The notes under the pieces: model-generated | What the model was told of the DNA's origin: nothing | The model's input: the letters and a program-made list of their open reading frames with translations, nothing else | Databases searched by the model: none | In this document: piece after piece, positions 11,935 through 22,676 of the stretch | Layout of the letters: each line of letters opens with the position of its first letter | How positions within the stretch are numbered: the first letter of the stretch is position 1 | Program-made: the position numbers and the translations under genes | Source: Melampsora larici-populina 98AG31 | Taxonomy: Eukaryota; Basidiomycota; Pucciniomycetes; Pucciniales; Melampsoraceae | NCBI RefSeq assembly: GCF_000204055.1 | Contig: NW_006768768.1 | Location: 373,482-437,481, forward strand | DNA: 64,000 bases | Direction of reading: 5' to 3'

Positions 11935-14708
11935 TCACGTGGTGGGCGGGGCGCAATTGGCCTGCCCCAGGGGCAGGCCTCTAGGGCAGGCCCGGGGCAG
12001 GCCTTTTGGAGCCGATTTTGGGGGTGGCGTGCCCAAGTTAGACTTAGGTCTATTCCACCAAGTTACTGTGTGAAAAAAATTCAAATCACACTTCAAAGTA
12101 CTCACCTTACAACATATCCTCAATCTCAAAGCCACCGTCAGCAATATAATACTTCCATATCATGCCAAAAGTCAAATCCTCCTTGTCAAAGTCCGCCTCA
12201 GCCAAGTGGAACCAACCTACCGTCGGATTTGGAAAGCGATGGACAGGATTCTTGATGTCTGCTGAACTGAACACATCAACAAACCGCCGCCGGGCTCAAT
12301 GTCAGCACTGTAAGGCTACGTTGGATGGAAAGCCAAGTGGATTATTTAATCATATCACCAAGAAATGCCCGTCAATCTCAATCTCAAAAAAGTCAGAATA
12401 CAAACAGCTCATACTTGCTGAGCATAATGAGAAGACTGGGCGATCAAACTCTCAACCTGCAACGGAAACTGGCTCAAGTGATGATGGCGCTCCCTCACTG
12501 GTTCCAAAGTCAAAATTCATCCATGATTTCAGCTCACTGCATCACTTCAGAACGTACGACAAGGCCAAGTTAGCTGATCTTGACGAAGAGCTTTTGAAAT
12601 CCCTCATCTCGGGGAAGGTAGCCTTTAGATTCCTTCACAACAAGTTTTTCTTGAACTATCAAAAAATGCTAGCTGTATGTGTATTCAAGCCTCCTACTCG
12701 TTATCGGATGATGGAAAATGTACTTCCAATGTTACATGCTAAACACGAGATAGCAATCAAGGAGAAGTTAGCGAAACAGTCAAACTTGACTATCACTTTA
12801 GATGGCTGGACTGACGTATCAAAAAACAGTATATACGCAGTTTTAGTTTTACGAGACACTGAACTCAAGCAATTCATTGATGTTCTCGAATTGAATCAAA
12901 AGCGACATACCTCTGAAAACACCTTTTCCGCTTTGAATGACACTCTCAAGGCTCAGGGTCTTCGATGGGATCAGATCAGTGCTGTTGTCACTGATTCTCC
13001 AGCAGTTATGATAAAGTTTCGTGTAAGTCAACTTGTCAAGGCTTCTTCTTTCTTCTCACTGTCTTGTAATCTGATATGAACGTTTATCTCCTTTGTCAAA
13101 TGATAGAAAATCATTACTGAGGAACATCCAGCGATCATCACCTTACCTTGCTGTCTTCATGTCATCAACTTAGTTACTAAAGACATTCTGTTGCATCCAA
13201 GCATGAGAGAGGTCGTCTCCAACAACAAAGAACTAGTCAATTTTTTCACCAAAGCTCATTATTGGATTCAATGGTTAGAGAGTTGGCGAGTTACTGAGAA
13301 AGTCGGACACGGAATCAAAAGTTTCTCCGAGACTCGATGGTTCTCTTTTGCCAAAGTCTGTCTGTCTGTTCAATCACACGAACTCGGTTTTCGAAAATGT
13401 GTTGAGACTTCGATCGATCGATCAACCGATGCGCCTTCAATGAAGAAGAGTATCAGGGACATCGTTTTCAATCGTCTTCACTTTGCTTCAAATGATGTCT
13501 TAGTCCGAGTACTCCAGCCAGTTGTTGATACAATTGCAAAATTAGAACGCGCGAATACTACCGTTGGTGAAGTTTGGAGCGAGGTGATTGTGTTGTACAT
13601 GAAGCTCAAAGATATGAAAGTTGAATCTCAATATTCAACTTTCAAGTCTCACTGTATTCAAATAATCAACAAGCGATGCAAAGTCTTTGACGAACCGGCC
13701 TACATCCTTGGATTTTTCCTGACACCTCAGTTTCGTCAAATCGCTGCGTCTCAAAAATACGATATCAATTACTTCACGCGAGCTATTGTCAAAATTGCAA
13801 AAGTTTGGAAGTTCAAACAGATTGAATGTAAAAACCTGATCACACAAGTCTTACAATACTACAACTCCAAGGGTCCATTTCGTATACCTCCAGATGGCAA
13901 GTTGTGATTTCTCATTATCATATCGGATGTGATAATGTAACTAATCTTGATTATTGTTTAGGTTCATCTGCCATGAATTACTGGTTGAAGGTACCAGCTA
14001 ATCCACAGACTCAAGAGCTCAAGTCGTTCACCATCAAGCTCTTAGAAATTGTACCCCACGCTGCGGGTGTTGAAAGCCTCTTTTCGCGGATGGGTTCTCA
14101 AAAGACTAAGTCGCGCGCTCGAATGGATGTCTCAACATTAAAGATGATGTCTCAAATCGAGATGGATCTCGAATCCGAGCAACCGAATCGTGTGGCCAAA
14201 TCGATCAACATCAACGATCAAACTGCTGCTGCTGATGATTCACAAGATCTAGATCCTCAATTTGAAGATCTTGATCAGGTTCAAGAGTTTGAAAATGGAA
14301 TTCATGGTGAAGATGAGGTGGATCAGGGAGAAGAGCGAGAGGATATTACTGAGAGTGGTTTTATAGACACTCTCTTTGATTTAACATTATTCAATATTAG
14401 ATTTGAAGCAGAACAAGCTGTTACTATTGTTTTAGATGAGGGATCTGACAATGAAGATTGGGATGAGGAGAATCTTTTCAATGGTTTACTTCAATGAATG
14501 TTCATGAGGTGTACAGCAGAACTGTTATGAAATACAAAAAAGTCCTTTCTGATGTTGTTGAGCGGGTTTTTTTGCCTTTTTTTGATTTTTGGGGGGATTT
14601 TGACACCTCAGAGGCACGCCTCTGCGCCCCCACTATAGGCGTGCCTTTGGAACAGTCAAAATCCGCGCCTGGGCCTGCCCAAAATTCAAAACCCGCGCCC
14701 ACCACGTG
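11935..14708 (+). mobile_element. Complete hAT DNA transposon, 2774 bp
   Basis: The termini are inverted repeats, TCACGTGGTGGGC at the left and GCCCACCACGTGA at the right. They are flanked by a perfect 8-bp direct repeat, GTGTCAAG, at 11927-11934 and 14709-14716, the size expected for hAT. Subterminal GC-rich motifs recur at both ends: GGCCTGCCC or GGGCAGGCC (several at 11957-12005, one near 14672) and GGCGTGCC (left near 12026, right near 14640), probably transposase-binding sites. The element contains one transposase gene whose three exons join without a stop. Perfect target duplication and an open gene suggest a recent insertion, younger than the gypsy host. Confidence 0.9.
12162..14497 (+). 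CDS. hAT transposase, three exons, about 728 aa
   Basis: Exons 12162-13022, 13107-13896 and 13962-14497 join in frame to 728 codons plus stop. The first intron is GT-AG. The second starts with GCAAGT, a rare GC-AG intron with a CTAAT branch-like motif, and restores a Gly codon at the junction. Domain order is a BED-type zinc finger near residues 45-70 (CQHCKATLDGKPSGLFNHIT...C), the RNase-H-like core with 'LTITLDGWTD' (about 208) and 'ISAVVTDSPA' (about 275), a Cys/His segment 'TLPCCLHVINLV' after the first junction, and the C-terminal hAT dimerisation domain (MNYWLKVPANPQTQELKSF ... VPHAAGVESLFSRMGSQKTK) followed by an acidic tail. It would cut and paste this element in the nucleus. Activity is inferred from an intact frame only. 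Confidence 0.85.
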
Positions 14709-14779
14709 AGTGTCAAGAGTCAAACAATCTTCAAGGATTTTCAAGAAGCGAGAAAAAAAGGAGAAATAAATAAAAAAAG

Positions 14780-15098
14780 TGTAAGGTTCTAAGAATAGAA
14801 CCTTCACTGGGTCTTGGCACAAGTCTCACGGTGGTCTTAACCACTGAAAGCTATCTACAACTTGGTCATATTACCAATTTGGACAGCTAGCTCCCGTCAG
14901 GGTTTGTCAGAAGAAAACCCAACTAATCAGAAATAAATCACACAATAGAAATAAGAATCAATGAAAAGACAGAAAGTTGACTTGTACCTAGCTCCAGTCA
15001 GGGTGTGTGAGGAGAAAGAGAACCCAATGTGGAGCTGGGATATAAATCTGAGGATGTGTTGTAACCCTTTGTAATCCCATATTATCCCTACTCTTACA
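14780..15098 (-). repeat. Candidate 5' LTR of the gypsy element
   Basis: On the minus strand this 319-bp stretch begins TGTAAGAGTAGG and ends AACCTTACA, giving the TG...CA ends and short inverted TGTAAG/CTTACA expected of an LTR. It lies upstream of gag in the right orientation. No convincing tRNA primer site follows and no second copy is present because the 3' side is lost, so the call rests on position and ends. Related imperfect repeats (TAGCTCC.GTCAGGG near 14890 and 14990) lie inside. Confidence 0.35.
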
Positions 15099-15552
15099 GT
15101 CAGGTGAAACATTGACCAACCAGACACTGTTTTACATTCAGTTATAGTGAATATTTGTTTGGCAGCTTTTAACCCAGTGATTAGGGGGTATAATCCAGCC
15201 CTTCAGTGCCTGGATTTTAGTCTTTTGGTCAAGTAATTGCTGTGGTATAGGTCAAAAGTCATGTTTTGTACTCTGGAGTATGTGGGGCACATCCAAAGGC
15301 GCAAAAAATGTGCCGCACCCACCACATGAACCCCAACCCACATGGGGTGGATGGCATGGCTGAGGTTGGCAGTGTACAAACTTTATTTGGAGAAGGTCTC
15401 TAGGCCGCCAAATGGCCCATCTAATGGCGGCTGGCAATCTTGCCTTTTTCTCACTGCGCCACTGACCATCTGGCGGCGGTCCTTCACCACCAACAGATTC
15501 TTGCCTTCAGATGGTATTCCATGACCACCATTCAATGGTATGAATTACCCAG
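15099..15552. other. No gene recognised
   Basis: Spacer between the gypsy LTR candidate and the next LTR-like block; GC-richer around 15300-15480. Nothing identifiable. Confidence 0.4.
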
Positions 15553-15805
15553 TGTTGTAGGACACCTCCAGAATGTTCTTGGGTATTTGGACTCATATTT
15601 TCAGCCCCGAGCCCTACTACTAGTACCAAAGGGCTGCCTAAATAACTATAAAATAACAAAAAGAATAATTACAACTCATGGCTCAGTTTCAAGCGCCAAG
15701 TAGATATGTAATTACATATAGTTACATATAAAATTACATATGTACATACATGTAAAGATGACCAAAAGGTTACACTAAGTAAGAATGCCTTTCACAAGTG
15801 TGCAT

Positions 15806-15835
15806 CACATGAGTAACACAAGAGTTACTCATGTG
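15806..15835. repeat. Perfect 12-bp hairpin in the LTR-like block
   Basis: CACATGAGTAAC, a 6-nt loop, then GTTACTCATGTG. Weaker pairing (TTTCACA / TGTGAAA) lies outside it. Confidence 0.6.
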
Positions 15836-15869
15836 TGAAATCAGATAACAAATAAATAATTAAAATTCA

Positions 15870-15898
15870 GATTACATACGTCAATTGAGTATGTAATC
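15870..15898. repeat. Perfect 10-bp dyad in the LTR-like block
   Basis: GATTACATAC, a 9-nt spacer, then GTATGTAATC. The same TTACATAT theme recurs at 15705-15745. The position just upstream of the TATA-like motif fits a binding site. Confidence 0.45.
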
Positions 15899-16600
15899 AA
15901 ACCACAGGTTGTACATAAAGGATTTTCAGGGTTTTGAGTATATAAAGAGCTCTCTGACCCGCCAGGAAAATCCATCATCATCATTACTTTTAACTAAATT
16001 ATCAATAACTTCATCAAATCAGATAAATAGAGTCCTTGTCATCTTTTCTTAGACATTGTATATTTCTCTATTTGATTCAAACCATTGTTAATTGTTGAAG
16101 GTCTTTTGAAGACTGCCCCAATTGCTTCAGGAGGTGATCCTTGCAGTACTGCTCAAGTTATTAAGGGAATTCAATAACTTCAGAAGCTCTAAATTCACAA
16201 GAGTTCCTCTGTGTTCAGAGTTTAAAGAACGTTAAATATCACCAGGTGATATTTCCCTTGATCAACAAACTCTAGTGTAGAGTGTTGTTGGCCTGGGCAC
16301 GAAACTAGACTGTGGTTTCTACTGTTATTCCTGCTAGAAGACTTGTGTCTTGCATTAATTCCCGGATAAGCATCCAAAATCCTTTGTTTAAAGGTCAATT
16401 AGCTCAAGTCAGTGCTGATTTGATCACACTAATTCTTTGATAACCTTGTTGATAACTTTAAATAAGGTTTTCACGCGCTTAATAAACTTAGTTTATTAAG
16501 CAAACCATATTCTTTAGTGATCTACTAGCCTAAAAGACGCGGGTAGCTCACACATATGGGCTTCAGAAACATCTGTACCTCTGTATTTCCATCATCAACA

Positions 16601-17501
16601 GATACATCTTGGCTTTCCAGTCACTTTACATCAACTCAATCAACACCACACCATCATGTACTGATCACTCACCGGCCAATGTTCCCTTGTAGCTCCAGTC
16701 TTTCATTCTCCCTTTGTACTTGACATATGCTGTTAAGTATAATTCCAACCACCCAGAGTCTCTTGAGTTGACTACATTAGGGGGTTTCAAGTCAGAAACA
16801 TTTTGTGATTTTTTTCAAAAAAATAGACAAGTTTTTCAAATTTTATAGTGTTTTTTTGCAAATATACAGTCAACAGCCTCTGGCCACCTAAAAAGGTGTC
16901 CCAATTTAAATTTACAGTATACTAGACCTTAGGAGGGCTTGCCCGCCATCACACTTAATAAAATGGTATAACCCTTACAATCTAATAAATTGAAGCTCAA
17001 GTCAGAATCAAGCAAAGAGAAAATTATTGATCAGGTCACTGCCAACCACACATTTTTCCTCAGTTGACGGTGTGGAAAGAAATTTCACTCGGGCCTTTTT
17101 GGAGACCTTTATATAGGATTTTCTTTAATTTCTTTATTCTTTTTTTTCAAGACACTCACACTCTCAACTCAGCTCAATACAACCTATTCCAAATTTTGCT
17201 TTTTTCCTGGTTTTTTTATCTCCTTACATCAAGGCACAAACAAAAAGGGACAAGCCCCTAACAACACTTATAATCGGGCTGGAAAAATAGGTCTCAACGC
17301 AACAGAAGGCTAGACTAAACAAAAGAATAACACAAGGTGGGCTGAGCCCTTAACAACAAGAACGATTGATTAGGAGGCTTTTTAATTAAAAGATGGTTAG
17401 AGGAAACGAAAGAGGAAGGGTAGTCAGCGTGGAAAAGAGAACGATGACAAGTTAGATCAAGATAAAAGGAAGGGACTTACCAAAATGGTTAAACAAGCAA
17501 A
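16601..17501. other. No gene recognised
   Basis: Low-complexity AT-rich DNA with long T runs. No recognisable coding sequence. Confidence 0.4.
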
Positions 17502-17980
17502 TCAATTCTTGGTTTGGAGAGCAGGTGATAGGATGGTAATGAGGGAATCAGACAAGGCATTCAAAGCCACATTGACATCAGCATTGGTTGTTCTCCGATC
17601 AGAACTGCCTGAATCAAACAAGACCAACCTAAAAGGGTCAAGGTGAAAAAAAAAAAACAATTCAGTCAAAGATAGGAATAATTTAGAAGATAGGTATGAG
17701 AAAAGCAAACAGAGTACTTTGAATACAACCGCAATAGTGACCTGGTGTTTTTTATCAAAAGCAATTATGGCGTCCGAGCCCTCACGGAACAAGGGACCAT
17801 TGGAAAAAGTCGCAGGGGCGTCAGCTCCTTCATATATGGATGAAGGAACCTTGAACACTGAATGATAGAGTGGTCAGTTTTGATCTACATAGCAAGATAC
17901 AGATACCACTTACACAAGTTCATATATCCAGATGAGGGCTGGCTCTGGTTGGTGTTTGATGATGGTGGTGAGGCAGACAT
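17502..17980 (-). CDS. Unrecognised small protein, weak gene model
   Basis: Exon 1 (17980-17914) encodes MSASPPSSNTNQSQPSSGYM and ends at a GTAAGT donor. The next exon joins in frame (Leu-Phe-Lys-Val-Pro...) and stays open to TGA at 17502. An internal stretch, VFKVLCLLFSYL...FFFFHL, reads like a pyrimidine-rich intron, and 'CCTTTTAG' before LVLFDSGSSDRR looks like an acceptor, but no donor gives the right phase, so the middle is unresolved. I do not recognise the family. The N-terminus is Ser/Pro/Asn-rich. It may be a short host gene or a relic. Confidence 0.3.
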
Positions 17981-19540
17981 TATTGAGTGTTTCTGAGTGA
18001 AATATAACCAAAACAAAAGGATAGTCAACATTGTGGATAGAAAGGTATTAGACAAGGTGGGCTAAGTAAAAATGATACCTACTTTGGCTAAATCGAGATT
18101 TAGACTAATCAAAGCAAGAGAAAAAAAGCAGTTGAACATGAGAAAGGTTTTTAGACTGAGAAAAGAGGAGAGAAAGGGACAGAGGCTGACAAGGGTACTA
18201 AGTACGAGTTTGTTGAAGAGTTTAGAAAAAGGAAGGTATGTTGATTGACCGGTGACGAAAGTGGCTTGAAGAGAGACTGGAAACTGGTACCAAGGGCAGG
18301 CTTTATAGCTTTGCGAACTGGTCTCGCAATCAGAATATAGGGTTCAAACTTGGGCCGGTCGGATGTAGAATTTGTTTCCGAGGTGCAAGGCCTGTTAACA
18401 GTTGAAGCACAGATGCATAAAGTGGTGGCAGAATTTGGTTCCGTTGCTGTTTTGTAATCGTGGTTGAGCTTGAACAGGTTCGATTAGGCTGGATGAATTG
18501 GAGGGTATAGAAATTTTGCTATCAAAGCCAATGAAGATGATGAATGATGAGGTTCTGTCCGAGCAATGAATTGAATCGAATTTCATTTAGAAAAAGCCAA
18601 GTTAATTTTTTGCTTTTGTTCTAGCGTTGATGATGTGGTTGACTTTAGCTAGGTGGAATCAAAGGTATCTGTCAAAGGCTTTTGATACTCTTTTATGGAA
18701 ATTGAGGTATGTTTGAGAAGGATGGGGTGATAATTAAACTTTGCGAGGTTGAGGGTTGTGATTGTAGGAAAGCTGGAATTGAAGAGGAATAAGCATTGAA
18801 GTTCAATCCAATATTGATCGAACCATAAGGACGTCAATACATTCTGAGACGGGGGTGGTTGCAAGGAATGGGCAATATCGTGAGGTATTGTGTTAAATGC
18901 CGGCTGCTGACTGGTGGAGGATGAATTTGCTTTGAAAAAGAATGGTGGAGAAAGGTGGAAAACGAGAACCACAGAAAGTGGTGGGAAGAAAATTGTACGA
19001 CACCAACACTGAATAGGTCGCTTTGACCAGGTTGGACCTGTTAACGAGGTCCAATCCTTCTGAAGAGGCCAGGCAAGGGTTGGGTAAAAGTTTCTTAGTT
19101 GATGTCAACCCGTGCTTGACCTGGATTCTTCTTAGAACCTGTCAGTCATGAGCCAAGACAGAGACCTTATGACATAATGAATTATAAGGTTTTTGACTTA
19201 AAACCTTATAATTTTGAGTTTTATACATGGAATAAAAACCGTCTGCAACACAATTCGGCTGAAAACTGCCATTAATTCCTTGATTAGCTGTAATCTATCA
19301 TTCCTTCTTCAATAGTCCTCATGTTCAAAGTTATTCACTTCTATTCCCATTCAATATGAGTCTCTTAATCACTTAATAATAACTACATCTTATTCTATTC
19401 CCATTTGATCTGATTATCACCTTTACTTAATATCAATAACATCTTCTTCCTACTTTTTCTTTTTGAATATCATTCTCTTCATGTTACTTTTTGTTTTTCA
19501 ATATCTTTCATACCATACCCATCTTAATATTCAATTTTCT
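17981..19540. other. No gene recognised; contains a hairpin
   Basis: Purine-rich on the plus strand at 18000-18300. Short minus-strand frames (18395-19108) show no recognisable motif. Confidence 0.4.
19180..19213. repeat. Perfect 14-bp hairpin
   Basis: AATTATAAGGTTTT, loop TGACTT, AAAACCTTATAATT. The stem is AT-rich and perfect. It could be a MITE scar or a transcript-end structure. Confidence 0.6.
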
Positions 19541-22500
19541 CTTTTTTTTGTTTTAAAAGCATGCTCAGGAAATGTAACTCGAGAAATGCTGCCAGCCGAC
19601 TCCGAAGAAGATAACCAGAAGATCAAAGCTAAAAAGCACAAGCTGGACGAACCCAACAGTGAGCTTGCAAAGCTCAAGGCCTACTTTGGCACCCCATTCC
19701 ATGGCGTCAAAAATAAGGGAAAACATGATGTAAGTACAACATGAATTCTTTTCTTTTAATATCTGATATCGATAATGATAGTTTGACTTATGTTTGTATG
19801 GTTCAACTTCTAGGATCCATCAAAGGCCCCGCTATCGTATCCCTGTTGTTTCTGCAAGAGAAACAAGGTTGATCCAGTGAGGGTCAGTCTCAGGACATCA
19901 CTGGCAGCCTGCGAGTCCATCGAGATGGATCTAGTCAAGATGGTCGATCTGACGTCGGCTGTCCTGGTTGACTCAAAGCTCAAGAGCTGGATCCTGTCCT
20001 TGTGCCCCCCTCAGTTGCCAAAAAGCATATAGCACTTGCTAAGTCTAAGGGCCCCATTGGTTCTTTTGTAGTCAGCACGCCAACTGCCACCTTCTCAAAC
20101 CTTACACTTAATCAAATGGCCTGTACTTGGTTAATTCGCCAAGCTCAACTGTGGAATAGAATTGAAGACCTCATCCTTTGAGGTATGATCCAATACCTTC
20201 AAAAGGATGCCCATCTGTACGGTCAACGTTGGGCTGCTGAAGAAGTTAAGCAAGTCAACTTATCACTCAAGGCAAATGTCTTCTCTGAATTGAAGGTGAG
20301 AGATTTTATCTTATGTGAAATATCATCAATTTATTTACTGACTTTTGTTGAGATGTTTCCAGGCGCTCAAGTCACAATTCAACCTTGTCCACGACGGCTG
20401 GACCACAAAAGGAAATCACCATGCCTTCCTCGGCACTGCCGTCACCTTTGTCAATGAAAACTGGAATTACCGAGTCCGCCATCTCACCCTCAAGCTTAGC
20501 GCATTGCACCACCACGGCCCTTGGCTTGCGGAGCCAATGGTCAATATTTTGGTGAAACACAGGCTATACCAAAAGATGAGTCCATCCATCTTTCTACCTG
20601 TGTGTTTTTGGGCTGTGCTCACTTCCATAATTGTATCACATGCTCTGTTAGACGACTGACTCCGGGTTCAACAATAAGACCATGGCTCAGGAAATGCACA
20701 AGCAGTTCCTCAAAAAAGATGATATCTCCTTGTACAATTGGAACCCAAATACAATGCATATTTATTGTTTCTGCCATAAGCTTGCATTGATTGTCAACGC
20801 AGGCTTGGCAGCTTTATGAGTCAAAGCACCTCCACCTTTGAAGGTTGAAGAATCAGATCGAGGTCACTTTCCAATCATTGAACAAATAGATGAGGAAGAC
20901 AAAGAAATTACAGACAAACCTCAAGTGATTCTTTGGCCTGATCTACCCTACTGGATGAAGATGAAGATTTAATTGAACATGACGTACAATACCATGAAGA
21001 AACTCCACCGGCAATTGTTTGCGAACTTGATGATGAGGATGTGTGGAATGCTGCTGATGCTGAAGATCAGGAGTGTCCAGAAGACCTGCTGCTCAAGGAA
21101 AATGAGGCACAACCCACTCACTGTCGAGAAGCAAACCACGTTGATTATATTTTACGCAAGGTAGGTAGGGTTGTTAATCTAATCTGTACCATATTCATAT
21201 TAATCTATGGTATTTATTTAATAAGTTTGATTTCATAACCCGTCAAATTACTCGATCTGTGGCGTGGCGCAAAGAGTTTGAAAGGGTAAGTGCTCAGAAG
21301 GGATTCCATGGATCTTTAATTGCGGGTTATGGAATCCATTGGAATATTAAGTACCAAAGCCGCCATAAAGTGTGGCTGGCTCAAGAGGTAAGCTGTGTTT
21401 CAAACTTCAATGGCATTAATTGACAACTGACACTTGATATTTCAATTTATTAAACAGGTTATTGATCACCTATGTCGTGCTGACTTGAACATTGTTCATG
21501 CTAAGAATCGCCCTGCTTGGATCAAGAACAAGAAGCCTTATGGCTATTTCCACAAATTGGAAATGACCACGAGTGAATGGGCACAAGTTTGTAAGATTAA
21601 CCTCGAACTGGAGGTAAGTTTATGCTTAAGATTATATGTTTGTTTTTTATTATTACCACACTAATGAAAATATTTCCCAATATTTTTAGCCTTTCATGAA
21701 GACAACACTTCAAATGGAAGGTGACGGTCCCTCGGGATGTATGGTCATCCCAAAGTATGTTGAACTCCGTAATTCCCTCAACAAGAAAATTCAGCCACTC
21801 GGCACTTCTGATGTGATCTATCCCATGCTTGCAAAGATGAAAGAGAAGACATTGGACTATCTAAATGAGGCTCTAGGGTGTGAGACCCTGGTCATGGCCA
21901 CGGTTCTCCACCCGTTTTTCCGCCTCAAGTTTTTTGCCAAGTGGTTTGGTTCCAACTCTGCGGTAACTATGAATGCCAAAGCAATGTTACAACATTGACA
22001 CTGGGAGTACAAACTATTACCGCCTGCTAATGACCAAACTATGTCATCTCAGCAAATGAAATCCTCAAAGACACCTTCAACATCTTCACCAAAACCTGAT
22101 ATATTCAACACACCATACCCGTGTGGTGTTTGCTCATCAACGAGCGCACACGAGTCGCCTTTGTGCCTGAATGGGAATTCGTGTGCGCTCGTCGTCGGGC
22201 GACTGCCACAAGGACATGGTGACAGTGACTCTGAAGACGAGCCCAAAATTGAGGAGTCAGAGGATGTTGCTTTGAAGAATTACCTACGAGGAAGTGACAA
22301 GATGAAGACTGAGGATTACAATATTCAAGATCCCAACACAAGCTTAGCATGGTGGAAAGTGAGTGCTATATATTGTTTAACTTTGGGTACAGTATAGATT
22401 GACTATTCCTTGTTTGTTAGGTACACGAAAAAGGTCATCGGGTACTGGCGTGCATGGCTAGGGATTATCTGGCCTCAACAGGTTCATCATGCACAGCCAA

Positions 22501-22676
22501 ATGCAATTTTTCTTCTCCTTTGGACATATGTGCCTCTGGTAGAGGTAGCTTAATAGCTTGCACAATTGAGATGCTTGTGTCAAGCAGGTTGTGGTTAAGG
22601 GAAGGTGTGGAACTTGGTATAGGTTTTGAAGATCTCGTAAAGGTTTTCAAGCTGATGGGAATTCCCATGAATTGAT
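19540..22676 (+). pseudogene. Degenerate hAT transposase, family 2
   Basis: Exon-like blocks follow hAT order. First is a basic N-terminus ending KGKHD at a GTAAGT donor (19729). A Cys-rich finger-like block follows (DPSKAPLSYPCCFCKRNKVD). 'FNLVHDGWTTKGNHHAFLG' (about 20400) and 'HIYCFCHKLALIVNAGLAAL' (about 20790) are catalytic-core blocks. Next come PRAWIKNKKP-type helical segments, 'VMATVLHPFFRLKFFAKWF' (about 21930) and the dimerisation block 'LACMARDYLASTGSS ... SSRLWLREGVEL' (about 22450-22610). Stops occur near 20030, 20180, 20819, 20970 and 22000, so the gene is dead. The core differs from the hAT at 12162, so it is another lineage. A relative begins at 62404 with an intron at the same place. 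Confidence 0.8.
22140..22192. repeat. GC-rich hairpin inserted in the hAT pseudogene
   Basis: ACGAGCGCACACGA, about 25 nt, then TCGTGTGCGCTCGT: perfect 14-bp arms. A second imperfect palindrome (CACCATACCCGTGTGGTG) sits 15-40 bases to the left. The GC-rich sequence breaks the coding character of the surrounding transposase and is probably a small later insertion. Confidence 0.55.

Larger units (their letters stand above)
4191..15098 (-). mobile_element. Decayed Ty3/gypsy LTR retrotransposon, nested and 3'-truncated
   Basis: Read on the minus strand, the order is candidate 5' LTR (15098-14780), gag-like sequence (about 11.9-10.0 kb), an aspartic-protease-like stretch (about 9.7 kb), reverse transcriptase (9170-8503), RNase H (5.0-4.7 kb) and the start of integrase (4.6-4.2 kb). 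This is the Ty3/gypsy order. The copy is dead: several frames are broken, and integrase stops near 4190 with no 3' LTR. Three DNA elements sit inside it, at 5215-8499, 10484-10647 and 11935-14708. Removing the first one with one copy of its 3-bp target repeat restores the reading frame across the RT/RNase H linker, which proves the nesting. Confidence 0.85.
15553..16600 (+). repeat. LTR-like block with promoter features
   Basis: A 1.05-kb stretch from TGTTG to CAACA, so with TG...CA ends. It contains a TATA-like element (AGTATATAAAGAG at about 15936-15948) and several perfect dyads. It is followed by no recognised internal retroelement and has no matching flanks, so it may be a degraded solo LTR of a copia or gypsy family, or an unrelated promoter-like repeat. 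Confidence 0.3.

Noticed and set aside
22049..22350. Minus-strand frames over the GC-rich hairpin
   Set aside because: Produced by the palindrome; no family resemblance.
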